Below are positions 15,263-24,939 of a stretch of 64,000 nucleotides of DNA, piece by piece. The notes under the pieces are model-generated. The model was not told the origin of the DNA. It searched no databases and saw only the letters and a program-made list of their open reading frames with translations. Numbering within the stretch: the stretch's first letter is position 1; each line of letters begins with the position of its first letter. Origin of the DNA: Arthrobacter sp. OAP107 (GTDB taxonomy: Bacteria > Actinomycetota > Actinomycetes > Actinomycetales > Micrococcaceae); contig NZ_JBEPOK010000001.1 of assembly GCF_040546765.1 (NCBI RefSeq), positions 2,790,001-2,854,000 on the forward strand. The letters are read 5' to 3'. The position numbers were made by a program, and so were the translations under genes.

Positions 15263-17833
15263 CTAGACATGTGCCTTCTGTTCCGTGCTTCCTCTAGAAC
15301 GCTTGCCAGTTCGGCCTGCACCGTTCCGCAGGCGCTCCACTCCCACGTAGGCGGCCACCGCGATGATCAAAATGGCTCCGTAGAGGGTCTGCTTAGCCCC
15401 GTCGGGGATGCTGAGCAGTGGCGTCGCGTTGTCGATCAGGGAAAGGAAGAGCGCGCCAAGAACAGCGCCAATGAAGGAGCCGCGGCCCCCGGTGAGCACC
15501 GCGCCGCCGAGGAAAACCGCGGCAAAGCAGGGCAGTGAATAGCCGGAACCCACATCATTAGTACCGATGCCGGTGAGCGAGGCAAGGCAGATGCCGCCTG
15601 CTACTGCTCCGATTGCGCAGATGATCAGACCCGCCGAGCGAACCAGGACCGAACGCCGCCCGACGCGGTCGCTTGACTGCGAGTTGAACCCGACTGCGCG
15701 GAGCGCGAGCCCACCGCGGGTGCGATATAGCCAGAGCTCAAGGGCGACGGTGAGGACTACGAGAATTATGAACGGGGCCGGGATAAAGCCCACGCCCATG
15801 CTGAAGGCCGTGCCCAGATCAGGAGCGATCAGGCCACCCGGCTGGGGCCGGAGAACGATGGCGATACCCTGAATGATGCCAAGCGTCGCAATAGTCGCGA
15901 CGATTGGGTTGACCTTGAGGGGTCCGATAAGGAGCGCGTTCAAGGCACCCACGAGTCCCGCTGCAAGAAGGACCAGAGGCACAGTGACAAGCATCGATCC
16001 GGCACTCAGATTGGGAAGCGTCATCGACGCTAGAACCACGGTGAGACTCATCGTGGCACCCACAGATATGTCGAAGCCTCCCGATAGCAAAGTGAACTGT
16101 TGTCCCAGCGCGACGAACGCGAGGGGAAGGCACAGGAGCATCAGGTTGGCCAGGTTCGGTCCCGTCCAAAATACGGGCGAATGAGCGCCTGTGTATATCG
16201 CTAGGAGCGCCGAGAGCAGAAGCAGCACGATAATTGGGACGTAGGGGGTCACTCGGCCCAGCGACCGGGCGAGCCACCCCGACCCAGCTGCCCCTGAGTC
16301 CGACCGCTCCGCTATTCCGCCAGCGCTCACGAAGCTACGAACGATCTCTGCCTCGGTTGTCGGTCCGACTAGTTCGGCGCTGATTTCTCCCCGCGACATG
16401 ACGTAAACGCGGTCGCACAAGCCAGCCAATTCGGCTGAGTCCGACGAGTTTACGAGCACGGCAGTACCGTCCTCGGCGGCCTCTGAGAGCATCCTATAGA
16501 TGTCCATCCGGGCACGTGCGTCAACACCTTGGGTCGGCTCGTCAACAACCAGGACTTTTGGCGTTCGCAGGGTTGTCCGTGCAAGAACGATCTTTTGTTG
16601 ATTACCCCCGGAGAGTGCGCTGATCGGCTGGAACGGCGAGGCCGCGACAATACCGAACTGAGCTGCCGCGCGGTCCCAAGCGCCCTTCAACCTCCGGAGC
16701 AGGGCGAGGCCGCCCGGCCCGTTGGCTGCGCCGGACTGAATTGTGAGGTTATCCATCACGGGAAGTGGACCGTAAACAGACTCCGCGGCCCGATCACCAC
16801 TCTGAAAATTGATGCCTGCATGCAACGCAGTGGCTGGATTGGGCTTAGTAAGCACCTCACCGTCGACACAGATGTCGCCGTCGCTTCGACCGATTCCGAT
16901 GAGCCCCCGCAGCAATGCCCGCTGACCGTTTCCTTCCGCGCCGGCGACCCCAACAATCTCACCACCCTTGACTGCGAGGGACACAGGGCCGAAGTCGGAC
17001 CCGGCAAGGTCCCGAACCTCGAGACGCGGCCTGGGCGAGGGCTGATTGCTACGCTGAGGAAACTCCAGTTCGGTTGGTGCGCCAACCATGAGCTCCACTA
17101 TGTCGTCGACATGCCAGTCGCGGGACCTGTGGGTTCCCTGGATGACGCCGTCACGGAGAACGGTCAGCCGATCGGCAAGGCGACGAACCTCCTCCAAACG
17201 ATGGCTGACGTAAACAATGGCAGTGCCCTCGTCTCGTGCGGTTCGCACCAGTTCCTCTAGGTGAGCGGCCAGCCTCATATCCAGCGCTGCTGTGGGCTCG
17301 TCAAGGAGCAAGACGCGGGGGCGATGGCTCATGGCTCGAGCTACCTCAAGGAGTTGACGCGCCCCCGGCCCGAGCGCGGAGACAGTGGCCGACAGATCGA
17401 AAGGCAGCTGGTAGGCGGCCAACAGGTTCCTCAAGTCGCCGGGCCGCTTTTTACCGACGGCGTCGAAGGACAGTGCGACATTCTCTGCGACTGTCAGCTC
17501 GGGCACAAGCGAAGTGTCCTGATATGCAGTCTCAAGGCCTAGGCGCCGGGCCTGTCTGATACCCCCTCGCGTCAGGGACCTTCCTTCGATAAGCACTGAT
17601 CCGCTATCCGGCGTCAAGACACCAGCGGCAATCTTAATCAGTGTCGACTTTCCTGAGCCGTTCTCTCCGACGAGCGCGTGCACCTCGCCAGGCTGGCAAT
17701 CAAAGTCGACATCCGTTAGAGCTCTAACACCAGGGAACGACTTTGACACATTAGTCAGAACGAGAGCCGAATCAGTGTTTGACGAAGTCAGTGTCCCGCC
17801 ATCCGGAGTCACCATAATTTGTTCTTTCATCAT
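15263..17833 (-). CDS. Sugar-type ABC transporter: ATPase and permease fused in one chain
   Basis: An 856-aa protein joining two modules that are normally separate. Residues 1-505 form an RbsA/MglA-like tandem ATPase: Walker A GENGSGKST at 57-64, Walker B LLLDEPTAALD near 175, a degenerate first signature (LGPGARQ near 154), then GAEGNGQ near 299, intact LSGGNQQK at 407-414 and VVDEPTQGVD. From about 530 to 845 it is an RbsC-like integral permease (LGQQFTLLSGGFDISVGATM, GRGSFIGAVLGALFLSLIDN). No stop or frameshift separates the modules. With the lipoprotein and second permease upstream it makes a full importer. Start ATG follows GGGGAGAACTGCTA. Confidence 0.92.
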   Translation of the reverse strand: MMKEQIMVTPDGGTLTSSNTDSALVLTNVSKSFPGVRALTDVDFDCQPGEVHALVGENGSGKSTLIKIAAGVLTPDSGSVLIEGRSLTRGGIRQARRLGLETAYQDTSLVPELTVAENVALSFDAVGKKRPGDLRNLLAAYQLPFDLSATVSALGPGARQLLEVARAMSHRPRVLLLDEPTAALDMRLAAHLEELVRTARDEGTAIVYVSHRLEEVRRLADRLTVLRDGVIQGTHRSRDWHVDDIVELMVGAPTELEFPQRSNQPSPRPRLEVRDLAGSDFGPVSLAVKGGEIVGVAGAEGNGQRALLRGLIGIGRSDGDICVDGEVLTKPNPATALHAGINFQSGDRAAESVYGPLPVMDNLTIQSGAANGPGGLALLRRLKGAWDRAAAQFGIVAASPFQPISALSGGNQQKIVLARTTLRTPKVLVVDEPTQGVDARARMDIYRMLSEAAEDGTAVLVNSSDSAELAGLCDRVYVMSRGEISAELVGPTTEAEIVRSFVSAGGIAERSDSGAAGSGWLARSLGRVTPYVPIIVLLLLSALLAIYTGAHSPVFWTGPNLANLMLLCLPLAFVALGQQFTLLSGGFDISVGATMSLTVVLASMTLPNLSAGSMLVTVPLVLLAAGLVGALNALLIGPLKVNPIVATIATLGIIQGIAIVLRPQPGGLIAPDLGTAFSMGVGFIPAPFIILVVLTVALELWLYRTRGGLALRAVGFNSQSSDRVGRRSVLVRSAGLIICAIGAVAGGICLASLTGIGTNDVGSGYSLPCFAAVFLGGAVLTGGRGSFIGAVLGALFLSLIDNATPLLSIPDGAKQTLYGAILIIAVAAYVGVERLRNGAGRTGKRSRGSTEQKAHV

Positions 17834-17930
17834 TAGCAGTTCTCCCCTACGTGGGTAGGTCCACGTAGTTATTTGGGTCGCCGGTCGGGTTTCCTAGGAT
17901 CTGAAGCCCGACCGGCTCCGGATAAACGGC

Positions 17931-19226
17931 TCAACCGGCAGAGAGAGCCAGTTTGGCCAGCTCAGGGCTGAGCAGGGTTGGTAGCGGAACGTTCGACGGC
18001 ATCCCCGACACGTTTTGGTCACGAATGTCAGCGAGCGCGACTACCGGCACGGGTGCGAGAACTTTGTTCGGGACGTTCACACCCAGCTTGATCTCGATGC
18101 CGGCGGTCACTCCCATACGGGCGTACCAAACATGGCCGTTGGATACGTAGTTCGCTGAGTTAAGGCCGGCTTTTTTCGCGTCGTCGGCCACGTCGAAAGC
18201 AGAATAGTTGGCGGTGTCGACAAATGAGGCGGGCGGAGTCTTTCCAGCGTTGATATAGGGCCGCAGGAAGGCATCAGCGCTGTAGTCATAGAACATCGCT
18301 GACACATCCTTACCCGAGGCAAGAAGCTCATTGGCTGCCTGTGTCTCCCCCTGCCCTGTCCACTGTGTGAATCCGGACACGGCCTGGTTCCAGCCAGCCG
18401 CTTTCAGTTCTTTCTCTGCACAGGGCTGCCATTCAGCGGCGTTGGCATTTCCCGGGACGCCGGTGTAGAACGCATATGACTTCGAGCCAGTTCCTGCCCC
18501 GGCCACAATCTTCTTCGCAGCGTCGGTGCCGATACCGCACAGGTCGTAGGGAAGTTGTGCCGAGACCATTTCCGCCGCCTCGGGGGGAAGGGGCGAGTTT
18601 GCAGTGACAAAGGTGATGCCAGCGGCCTTCGCTTCCCTCGCCGCCGGCAGAATCGCGGCACCGAAAACCGGGTCTTCGACAATAATGTCGACCTTTTGGG
18701 CGATGAGGCTTCGAAGGTTGGCCAGTACTTCGGCAATGTTTCCGCTTGACGAGCTGGTGAAGATAATTCGCTTGACCTGGGGGTAGGCAAGGGCCTGGGC
18801 CGTCGCTTCAGCCCGGCGGGTGCTCCACACTGGATTGTTCGTAAAGTCGGCGTTGATCGCCACGGTCAGGGTTCCCTGCCCAGTGTCACAGGAGCGCTGC
18901 CTCAAGCAGGTCTTGAGTAGCTGCAGCTGGGCGTCAGTTAGTGGCTTTGACGCCACTGCGAACGCGTCGGCCACGATCGGGGGAAGCTCAGAGGCCGGCA
19001 CATCGGCCAGGAGCGCCTTCTTCGCTGTCGCTGCAAGTTGTTTGGAATCCACAGAGGACGCGGTGATCAGATCCTTGGGGACACCGTGCGAGACGGTGCC
19101 GGTAGTGCTGGCCCCCGTCGTGCTCGAACAGCCGGTGAGGATTGTGGCAAACACAGCGCCGGCCACAATGGTCATCGAGAAGCGGGTCCGTCGGATTTCA
19201 GTCCAACCCGCGCCAGTAGTTTTCAT
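17931..19226 (-). CDS. ABC transporter substrate-binding lipoprotein
   Basis: A 431-aa exported protein. A basic N-terminus, a hydrophobic segment and the lipobox ILTGC (Cys33) mark a lipid-anchored binding protein. The mature part from about 100 has the periplasmic-binding-protein type 1 fold (TLTVAINADFTNNPVW, FTSSSSGNIAEVLANLRSLI, VDIIVEDPVFGAAILP), as in ribose/rhizopine-type sugar binders. The first 65 mature residues form an extra linker. Its ATG lies within a 4-bp overlap with the end of the permease gene upstream, so the two are translationally coupled. The ligand is unknown, but sugar or polyol is expected from the family. Confidence 0.9.
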   Translation of the reverse strand: MKTTGAGWTEIRRTRFSMTIVAGAVFATILTGCSSTTGASTTGTVSHGVPKDLITASSVDSKQLAATAKKALLADVPASELPPIVADAFAVASKPLTDAQLQLLKTCLRQRSCDTGQGTLTVAINADFTNNPVWSTRRAEATAQALAYPQVKRIIFTSSSSGNIAEVLANLRSLIAQKVDIIVEDPVFGAAILPAAREAKAAGITFVTANSPLPPEAAEMVSAQLPYDLCGIGTDAAKKIVAGAGTGSKSYAFYTGVPGNANAAEWQPCAEKELKAAGWNQAVSGFTQWTGQGETQAANELLASGKDVSAMFYDYSADAFLRPYINAGKTPPASFVDTANYSAFDVADDAKKAGLNSANYVSNGHVWYARMGVTAGIEIKLGVNVPNKVLAPVPVVALADIRDQNVSGMPSNVPLPTLLSPELAKLALSAG

Positions 19227-20374
19227 ATTGTCTCCTTGATATTAAGTGGCGGGGTCGTCTTCGACTCCACGCCCTGTTCACGGTTTGGTCCGCCGCCTCG
19301 ATGGATACCGCGGTTGCTCCAGCGCAAGCCGGAGAGTGCGAATTGCCCGAGGGTGATCGCCGATACCGCGAGGACAAGGGCGACACCCTGTGCCACGACC
19401 CGGGGGCCGGCGGCGAACCCGTAGATGGAAAGAGCTTGATCGAGCAGTTGCAAAAACAAGCAAGCACACAGCACACTGGCCGTGCTGGATGGGCCACCGT
19501 TGAACGCTGTACCTGCAATAGCGACCGCGGTGATGGTGGCGAGTTGGTAGGGCGTGCCTACCGAGGTGTCCGGCGTCCCGACAATACCCGCCACCAGGAC
19601 GCCGGCGAGGCCGTAGAGGAGTCCGACGCCGCCGAAAGTAAAGAATTCGACGCGACGGACTTTGATGCCGTGAAACCGCGCCGCCCGCCTATTTGCCCCA
19701 ATGGCGCCAACTTGCCGGCCACCGCGGGTCTTGGACAGAACCAGTGCGATAGTGACGCCGACCGCGACCGCAACGACGAAGGAGCCGTTGAGGCTCAGAA
19801 CGGACCAGCGGGTGAAATTCTGCAGGTCTGCGGGTGCCAGACCGGTGAGGGAGAAGGACGTGCCGGTCCATAGCACCACCGCGCCGGTTACGATTCCGAA
19901 GGTGGCCAATGTGACGATGATGGCGTTCAAGCGGATGACAGAGATGAAAAACCAATTCAAAAGGCTGATCACGACGGCGATCGCGAGTGCTCCGCCGACA
20001 ACCGCTAGGAGATTCGACCCCGGTGTTCCGTAGTGCACCACTACTCCTGCAGAGCATGTGATTACGGCAGGAAGCGAAAGGTCGATCGCACCGAGCATTA
20101 CGACAAGCATTTGCCCGAACGACGCAAGTGCCAGCACTCCAGCGAGCGCCGTTGCGACCCGTAGGCCATCTGGTCGTAGTGCAACCGGAACAACGAGGGC
20201 AATTACCAACAGGGCAAGCACCAACGCTCCCCAGCTTGCTATGTATCGCCCGGGAAACCGATACTTTAGATCGGTGATTAGGCCGGAAGGCGCCGGCGCC
20301 CGGCCCGGCTGGGATAACGGAGTTTCCGAGTCCCGCCGCTCGGTCACTTCCGAGATAGGTTCGTATTTGTGCAC
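19223..20374 (-). CDS. Sugar-type ABC transporter permease (RbsC-like)
   Basis: A 383-aa membrane protein with about 9-10 hydrophobic segments starting near residue 45. It contains FGQMLVVMLGAIDLSLPAVI (the family's conserved segment), TRGGRQVGAIGANRRAARFHG and GTAFNGGPSSTASVLCACL. I use GTG 20374 (VHKYEPISEV) because AAAAGG stands 6 bases upstream. A TTG at 20455 would add 27 charged residues and has a weaker site. It overlaps the binding-protein start by 4 bp. The system thus has two permeases, this one and the C-terminal half of the ATPase fusion, which may pair as a heterodimer. Confidence 0.88.
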   Translation of the reverse strand: MHKYEPISEVTERRDSETPLSQPGRAPAPSGLITDLKYRFPGRYIASWGALVLALLVIALVVPVALRPDGLRVATALAGVLALASFGQMLVVMLGAIDLSLPAVITCSAGVVVHYGTPGSNLLAVVGGALAIAVVISLLNWFFISVIRLNAIIVTLATFGIVTGAVVLWTGTSFSLTGLAPADLQNFTRWSVLSLNGSFVVAVAVGVTIALVLSKTRGGRQVGAIGANRRAARFHGIKVRRVEFFTFGGVGLLYGLAGVLVAGIVGTPDTSVGTPYQLATITAVAIAGTAFNGGPSSTASVLCACLFLQLLDQALSIYGFAAGPRVVAQGVALVLAVSAITLGQFALSGLRWSNRGIHRGGGPNREQGVESKTTPPLNIKETI

Positions 20375-20585
20375 AATGTACCTTTTCTTTTCAGCGTCAA
20401 GCGCTTTGCGAGTCCGTCGATCTCGGGCTGTGGCGCCGAGTTCGCGAAGCGGCAAGAGACATCGGCGTCCCTAGACTGAAATTTTCGGTTGTGAATGTGA
20501 AGAACGGACGGCCGCATGTCATCCTCACCCTTGTCGGAGGACGGTTATGCCAGACCTATGGGGTCGCAGCCTGAGCGGTAGGTGC

Positions 20586-21005
20586 TCAGGCCTTTACCGC
20601 CTCATCCTGCTCGAGGGCGGCGAACAGCGGTGCATTGTCCACGTAGACCTGCTGATCCACGAACTTTCCGTCGACCATCCTGCACACCGAGCAAGCCGGG
20701 ATGGTTAGGGAGCTTCCATCGAGGAGCGTCCAGGTCGCGACAGACTCGAAGATCAGGACGCCATCGCCTTCCTCCCAGGCTGCGACGACGTCATGATGCA
20801 GCGTTTCGATCTGTTCGAGCAGGCCGGAAAGCGTTGCAACGAAGGCGTCCGCGCCCTGGAGTTTTGGAGCGTTAGCGAAGGTCACCGTCATGTCGTCGGT
20901 GTAATAGGCCCTGCAACGCTCCAAGTTCTTCGCCTCCATAGCGGCGTAGTACTGGGTCAAGAATTCGATTGTTGATTCGCTGGCACGCACCAGGTCCTCC
21001 TTCAT
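20586..21005 (-). CDS. SnoaL-like / NTF2-fold protein
   Basis: A 139-aa single-domain protein with the SnoaL pattern: TIEFLTQYYAAMEAKNLERC at the N-terminus, a central beta sheet, and SVCRMVDGKFVDQQVYVDNA near the end. Members are isomerases, cyclases, dehydratases or unassigned. ATG 21005 follows AAGGAGGACCTG only loosely, but the longer frame to 21167 overlaps the SDR and has no family support. It sits between the first SDR and the permease, 28 bp after the SDR, so it belongs to the operon. The chemistry is undetermined. Confidence 0.75.
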   Translation of the reverse strand: MKEDLVRASESTIEFLTQYYAAMEAKNLERCRAYYTDDMTVTFANAPKLQGADAFVATLSGLLEQIETLHHDVVAAWEEGDGVLIFESVATWTLLDGSSLTIPACSVCRMVDGKFVDQQVYVDNAPLFAALEQDEAVKA

Positions 21006-21033
21006 TGCGAGCGGTAGTTTTGCAAGGGATTGA

Positions 21034-21813
21034 TTAGCGTTCGCCAAAATGGCCCGTGGACATTCCCCCATCGACCGACAATGCATGGCCGACGACGAAC
21101 GACGCCGCGTCGGAGCACAACCACAGCACGGTCGCCGCGATTTCTTCGGGACGGCCCATACGCCCAATGGGCTCCATTGTGATCACAGCAGCACGCCCGT
21201 CTGAGGTGCCACCCGTAACACGGTCCATCATCGGGGTGTCGACGATGCCGGGACAAATGGCGTTTATACGCACATTTTCCGGCGCATAATCGAGGGCAGC
21301 GGCCTTGGTGAGACCAACCATGCCGTGCTTTGCGGCGGTATAGGCGGCCTGCCCCTTGAACCCGACCAGTCCAGCGGCGGAAGAGTTGTTGACGATAGCG
21401 CCACCGCCGTTGGCAAGCATAAGGGGGATCTGGTGCTTCATGCTGAGAAAGACCCCCTTCAGACTCACACTCACAATGCGGTCGAACTCAGCGTCAGAGA
21501 TCTCAGCGGTTGCGATGAGCCCATGCTCGAGGCCAGCGTTGTTGAACGCCGCATCGAGACGTCCGTACGTCGCGACCGTATCTTCCAGCGCGGCCTTTAC
21601 GTCTTCGCTCCGGGTTACGTCGCACCGCACAGCAATTGCCTCGCCGCCCTGTTCCTTGATGAGGTCTACGGTGGCCCGGGCGGACTCTTCCGACAAGTCA
21701 ACGACCACCGTACGCGCCCCAGCTGCTGCAAAGGCGAGTGCGGTGGAACGGCCCATGCCGCTGCCGCCACCGGTCACCATTGCAACCTTGCCTGAAAAAT
21801 CCTGGGTAGCCAT
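21034..21813 (-). CDS. Short-chain dehydrogenase/reductase (first operon gene)
   Basis: A 259-aa classical SDR: TGGGSGMGRS cofactor motif, acidic D after VVVDL suggesting NAD preference, AAFNNAG, IVNNSSAAG, and YTAAK with the catalytic tyrosine and lysine. CPGIVDTPMM follows. The internal ATG 21813 is chosen because the 7 residues before it (MDGEANS) are outside the family. It is probably an alcohol or polyol dehydrogenase. It heads the minus-strand operon and is divergent from the zinc alcohol dehydrogenase across a 524-bp gap. The SDR at 48274 is similar in style, including VTGGSQDG/VTGGTSDG. Confidence 0.88.
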   Translation of the reverse strand: MATQDFSGKVAMVTGGGSGMGRSTALAFAAAGARTVVVDLSEESARATVDLIKEQGGEAIAVRCDVTRSEDVKAALEDTVATYGRLDAAFNNAGLEHGLIATAEISDAEFDRIVSVSLKGVFLSMKHQIPLMLANGGGAIVNNSSAAGLVGFKGQAAYTAAKHGMVGLTKAAALDYAPENVRINAICPGIVDTPMMDRVTGGTSDGRAAVITMEPIGRMGRPEEIAATVLWLCSDAASFVVGHALSVDGGMSTGHFGER

Positions 21814-22337
21814 ACTGTTTGCTTCTCCATCCAACGCCGCCTGCCTCTATCGAGGAGAAGCCGACGTACTCGATTCTGGTGAGAGGGCTGATGCCCTTGC
21901 AACGCCCGTGACCTCAATCACAGTTCGCTAAGTCCCATCATGAAGCGTGAACAGAGTGACCCGCAAATGACTATTTGTGATGGGTCCATGATTTCCCCTC
22001 ATCGCTTCAGTTGCTTGTGCTGCCGGAGGCCGAACCTTCTCTGTCGGATCCATTTTGCGCCTGAATCGCGCGCCAGACATGGGACATAGTTGCCCCAAGA
22101 CGCATGTGTTCAATTGATGAAGGCATCAATAGTTGCTATTTGTGGAAGGCGGGTATAGCTGGGCAGTATGGGTGCTGTGAGTCCAGGTGTGACCGTTGGC
22201 GTGTGGCCGCTGGCACGGAAGCCAGGACCGTGAACGCGGCAGGGACGCAGCTCCTACGTGACGTGCAATCAGTGCCTGCTCTACCTATTCCCGACTCACC
22301 CATCCAACTTCGTAGAGACCTAAGTTCAGGAGGAACA
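21814..22337. promoter_or_regulatory. Divergent promoter region between SDR operon and alcohol dehydrogenase
   Basis: About 520 bases with no convincing gene. It must carry promoters for both directions and perhaps LysR-type T-N11-A sites for the regulator at 23531. AATCACAGTTCG (21918-) and ATTTGTGATGG (21972-) share a TGTGAT/ATCACA half-site motif in opposite orientation, a tentative operator. Confidence 0.35.
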
Positions 22338-23348
22338 ATGCGAGCCCTTGTGAAGAAAGAAGCCGCCCCGGGCGGTGTGGAGCTCCGCGAAATGCCGGTG
22401 CCTCAGATCGGTGAAGACGAGGTTCTCCTAGAACTGATTTACGGCGGCCTGTGTCGTACGGATGTGTCCTTCGTCGAGTGGAACGCAGCAGCGCAGGCGA
22501 CATATCGGCCCAATTTCCCGCAGATCATCGGTCACGAGTATCTGGGACGAGTCATCGCATCAGGGCCGGGAAGCGACCTCCCAGTCGGGTCCAGGGTCGT
22601 AGGATCCGGGCACGTTGTTTGCGGCGCGTGTCCTCCCTGTCTGGCGGGCAGATCCATGCTTTGCCAGCGTCTCAAAGTTTTGGGCTTGGACGTTGATGGC
22701 GTGTTCGCTGAGCGGTTCGTTGTGCCGCAGCGCAACGTTGCTATCGTGCCGGACGAGGTCCCTGATACCGTGGCTGCCCTTGCGGAGCCTTTTGCAGTGG
22801 GCCTCCACGCGCTGAAGCGAGGGTCTGTACAGTCGGGCATGAAGGTCGCGGTTGTCGGTCCTGGATCTGTAGGGCTGATGACGATTGCAGCACTGGGGGC
22901 TGAGCGCGTGTCAACGACAGCTATCGGCACCGAAGCCGATCTTCACCAGTTGGAGCTCGCGTCTTCTATGGGCGTGGACGAGATCAGGATCGTCGGCCGC
23001 GATACCGATCAAGTCGCCGGCACTTTCGACGTCGTTTTCGAGACAGCTGGCCATGCGTCCGCGGTTTCACTAGCGGTCGAGCTCGTCGCCCCGGGCGGAA
23101 CAGTCGTCTGTGTGGGGCTACCTGCGCACCCTGTCGAGATCAACTCCGGCAGGCTCGCTATGACTGAGAAAAGCCTCGTCGGCGCACGAGCCCACGACAT
23201 TTCTGACTGGAAGAACGTGCCGCAAATGCTGGCCAAAGCCACTGGGCTTGCAGCGATAGACGTGAAAGCAGTAGGCCTGGACGAGCTGGACCATGCCATC
23301 CATCTCACTGCAACGCGCCAAGCCTCAAAAGTGCTCCTGGCGCCGTAG
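22338..23348 (+). CDS. Zinc-dependent alcohol/polyol dehydrogenase
   Basis: A 336-aa medium-chain dehydrogenase. GGLCRTDVS and GHEYLGRV give the catalytic-zinc ligands. CGACPPCLAGRSMLC has the four structural-zinc cysteines. VVGPGSVGLMTIAALG is the Rossmann glycine motif. It resembles threonine/sorbitol/glucose-dehydrogenase relatives. ATG 22338 follows AGGAGGAACA, and the longer frame from 22104 has no family match. It is divergent from the ABC/SDR operon and directly ahead of the LysR gene, so it probably acts on the same imported polyol or alcohol and supplies substrate to the aldehyde dehydrogenase. Confidence 0.88.
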   Translation: MRALVKKEAAPGGVELREMPVPQIGEDEVLLELIYGGLCRTDVSFVEWNAAAQATYRPNFPQIIGHEYLGRVIASGPGSDLPVGSRVVGSGHVVCGACPPCLAGRSMLCQRLKVLGLDVDGVFAERFVVPQRNVAIVPDEVPDTVAALAEPFAVGLHALKRGSVQSGMKVAVVGPGSVGLMTIAALGAERVSTTAIGTEADLHQLELASSMGVDEIRIVGRDTDQVAGTFDVVFETAGHASAVSLAVELVAPGGTVVCVGLPAHPVEINSGRLAMTEKSLVGARAHDISDWKNVPQMLAKATGLAAIDVKAVGLDELDHAIHLTATRQASKVLLAP

Positions 23349-23530
23349 GCTCCCGTTTCTCCACGAGAACTGATCAGTTGCTTGGCAACAGTACCGATTC
23401 ACAATTGGCCGTGACCTAGCGAGGTGACGCCCCCAAGGTGACGCGGCGACTCAGCGATTGTTCGCATGAGGCTGAGGCTGCTCGGGGTGGTCGCATGTCC
23501 TGTACACAGCTCATCAGGCAAGGAGGTCGC

Positions 23531-24469
23531 ATGGAGATGAAGCAGCTGGTTGCCATGGTGACCGTGGCCGAGGCTGGGAGTGTCACATACGCTGCTCAAA
23601 TGCTGCATATTGTGCAGCCGGCGGTTACGCGGCAGATCAAGACGCTCGAGGACGAGCTAGGCGTCGTGCTCTTCGATCGGACACGTCATGGCATGGTTCT
23701 CACCTCAGCCGGTGAAGTCTTCCTCTCGCACGCACGCCGCGCGCTCCAGGAGTTGGAACGTGCGCGTACTGAACTGACGCCGCAGACGGGTGAAATCACC
23801 GGAGTCGTGTCCGTGGGTGTGCTGGAGAGTCTGCTTGACGTGATAGTTTCCCCTCTTGCCAAGTCTGTTGCGGCGAGATTTCCCGGAGTCGAGCTCCGGG
23901 TGATGTCAGGATTCTCCGGCTATCTGCAGAATTGGCTGGACGACGGCCTTGTCGACATTGCGGTGCTGTACAACCTGGCAGATACGCCGGCGATGCGCGT
24001 GAAGCCGCTGCTCTCCGAGCGTCTGTGGGCCGTTGCTCCCGCTGACGTGGGGCTCCTGCCAACAGAGGACGTCACTTGGCACCGGGTGCTCAGCGGCCCG
24101 TTGATCCTGCCGATTCTCGGCCACGGACTGCGCACGCTCATCGACAAGGCTCGGTGTGATATTCCCATCGAGCCGGACATTTCCCTCGAGACAAACTCAA
24201 TGAGCGTTCAGAAGCAGATGGTCCTCGCCGGGCGCGGGTGGACCATACTTCCAGGAGCGGGCGTCGCTCGAGATATCCAAGAGGGGAAGCTCAGCGGTGC
24301 GCCCCTGGCGGAGCCGAGTCTGTCGCGTTCCGTTGTAGTGGGATTGCAGCGAACGCCCCGCATTTCTCGAGCCGTCCAAGCCGTCAACTCCGAACTGCTG
24401 CAAGTCTCACGCCATTTGGTGGTTTCAGGCGTGTGGCCCTCTGCCACACTATTGGACGCACCTAAGTAG
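23531..24469 (+). CDS. LysR-family transcriptional regulator (copy A)
   Basis: A 312-aa protein. The N-terminal winged helix reads MEMKQLVAMVTVAEAGS, AAQMLHIVQPAVTRQIKTLE and LGVVLFDRTRHGMVLT. The effector domain begins near residue 90 (VVSVGVLESLL). ATG 23531 has AAGGAGG seven bases upstream. Over the first 84 residues it differs from the LysR at 28110 at only 8 positions, so the two are recent paralogues. It follows the alcohol dehydrogenase and probably controls that gene and the divergent operon. Confidence 0.92.
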   Translation: MEMKQLVAMVTVAEAGSVTYAAQMLHIVQPAVTRQIKTLEDELGVVLFDRTRHGMVLTSAGEVFLSHARRALQELERARTELTPQTGEITGVVSVGVLESLLDVIVSPLAKSVAARFPGVELRVMSGFSGYLQNWLDDGLVDIAVLYNLADTPAMRVKPLLSERLWAVAPADVGLLPTEDVTWHRVLSGPLILPILGHGLRTLIDKARCDIPIEPDISLETNSMSVQKQMVLAGRGWTILPGAGVARDIQEGKLSGAPLAEPSLSRSVVVGLQRTPRISRAVQAVNSELLQVSRHLVVSGVWPSATLLDAPK

Positions 24470-24939
24470 TGACTGCGCCTTGATAAATGCTGCTGTCTGG
24501 CCGCGCTAACGTTCTAGCAGCTTGGCAAATGAGGCTATGTCGCAGTGATATACACCCATCAGAAAATACTAATATCGCAGGGTTGTATCACGGCCTACTA
24601 TAGTAAGCGTCCGGCGATGCACGTTCGAGTAGGAAAGCTCACGGGATGCGGAAGCCCGCTCGGCACAAGCGCATCGCGAGTTCGGCTAGAAATGTCTCCA
24701 CGCGCTAGTCGCGCTGGAGTCGAAGAGGAATTTCGAAGGGTGTCCTAGATTTCTTCGAGACAGCCTCTGAAGGAGCCACGTCAGGGTTGCGGCCTTTGGT
24801 CCCGGCGGCGCCGGTGACCTTCTGCTTCCCTTGCCCAAGAGGACGCACTCCCCCGAAACCACAAGTACCGACCGACGATTCGTTTGGCGAGCCAATGTTG
24901 GCACGCTCACATTCATCTGAGAAGAAGCAGGAGATTCCG
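24470..24939. other. Gene-free stretch before the second alcohol dehydrogenase
   Basis: About 470 bases without a supported gene. The first half is less GC-rich (ATACTAATATCGC, CTACTATAGTAAGC) and TACTATAGTA near 24597 is a perfect 10-bp palindrome. It may hold the promoter and operator for the gene at 24940. Frames on the minus strand here only mirror the dehydrogenase. Confidence 0.3.

Noticed and set aside
16529..17260. 243-aa plus-strand frame inside the ABC fusion gene
   Set aside because: Shadow of the ATPase module; no start signal or family match.
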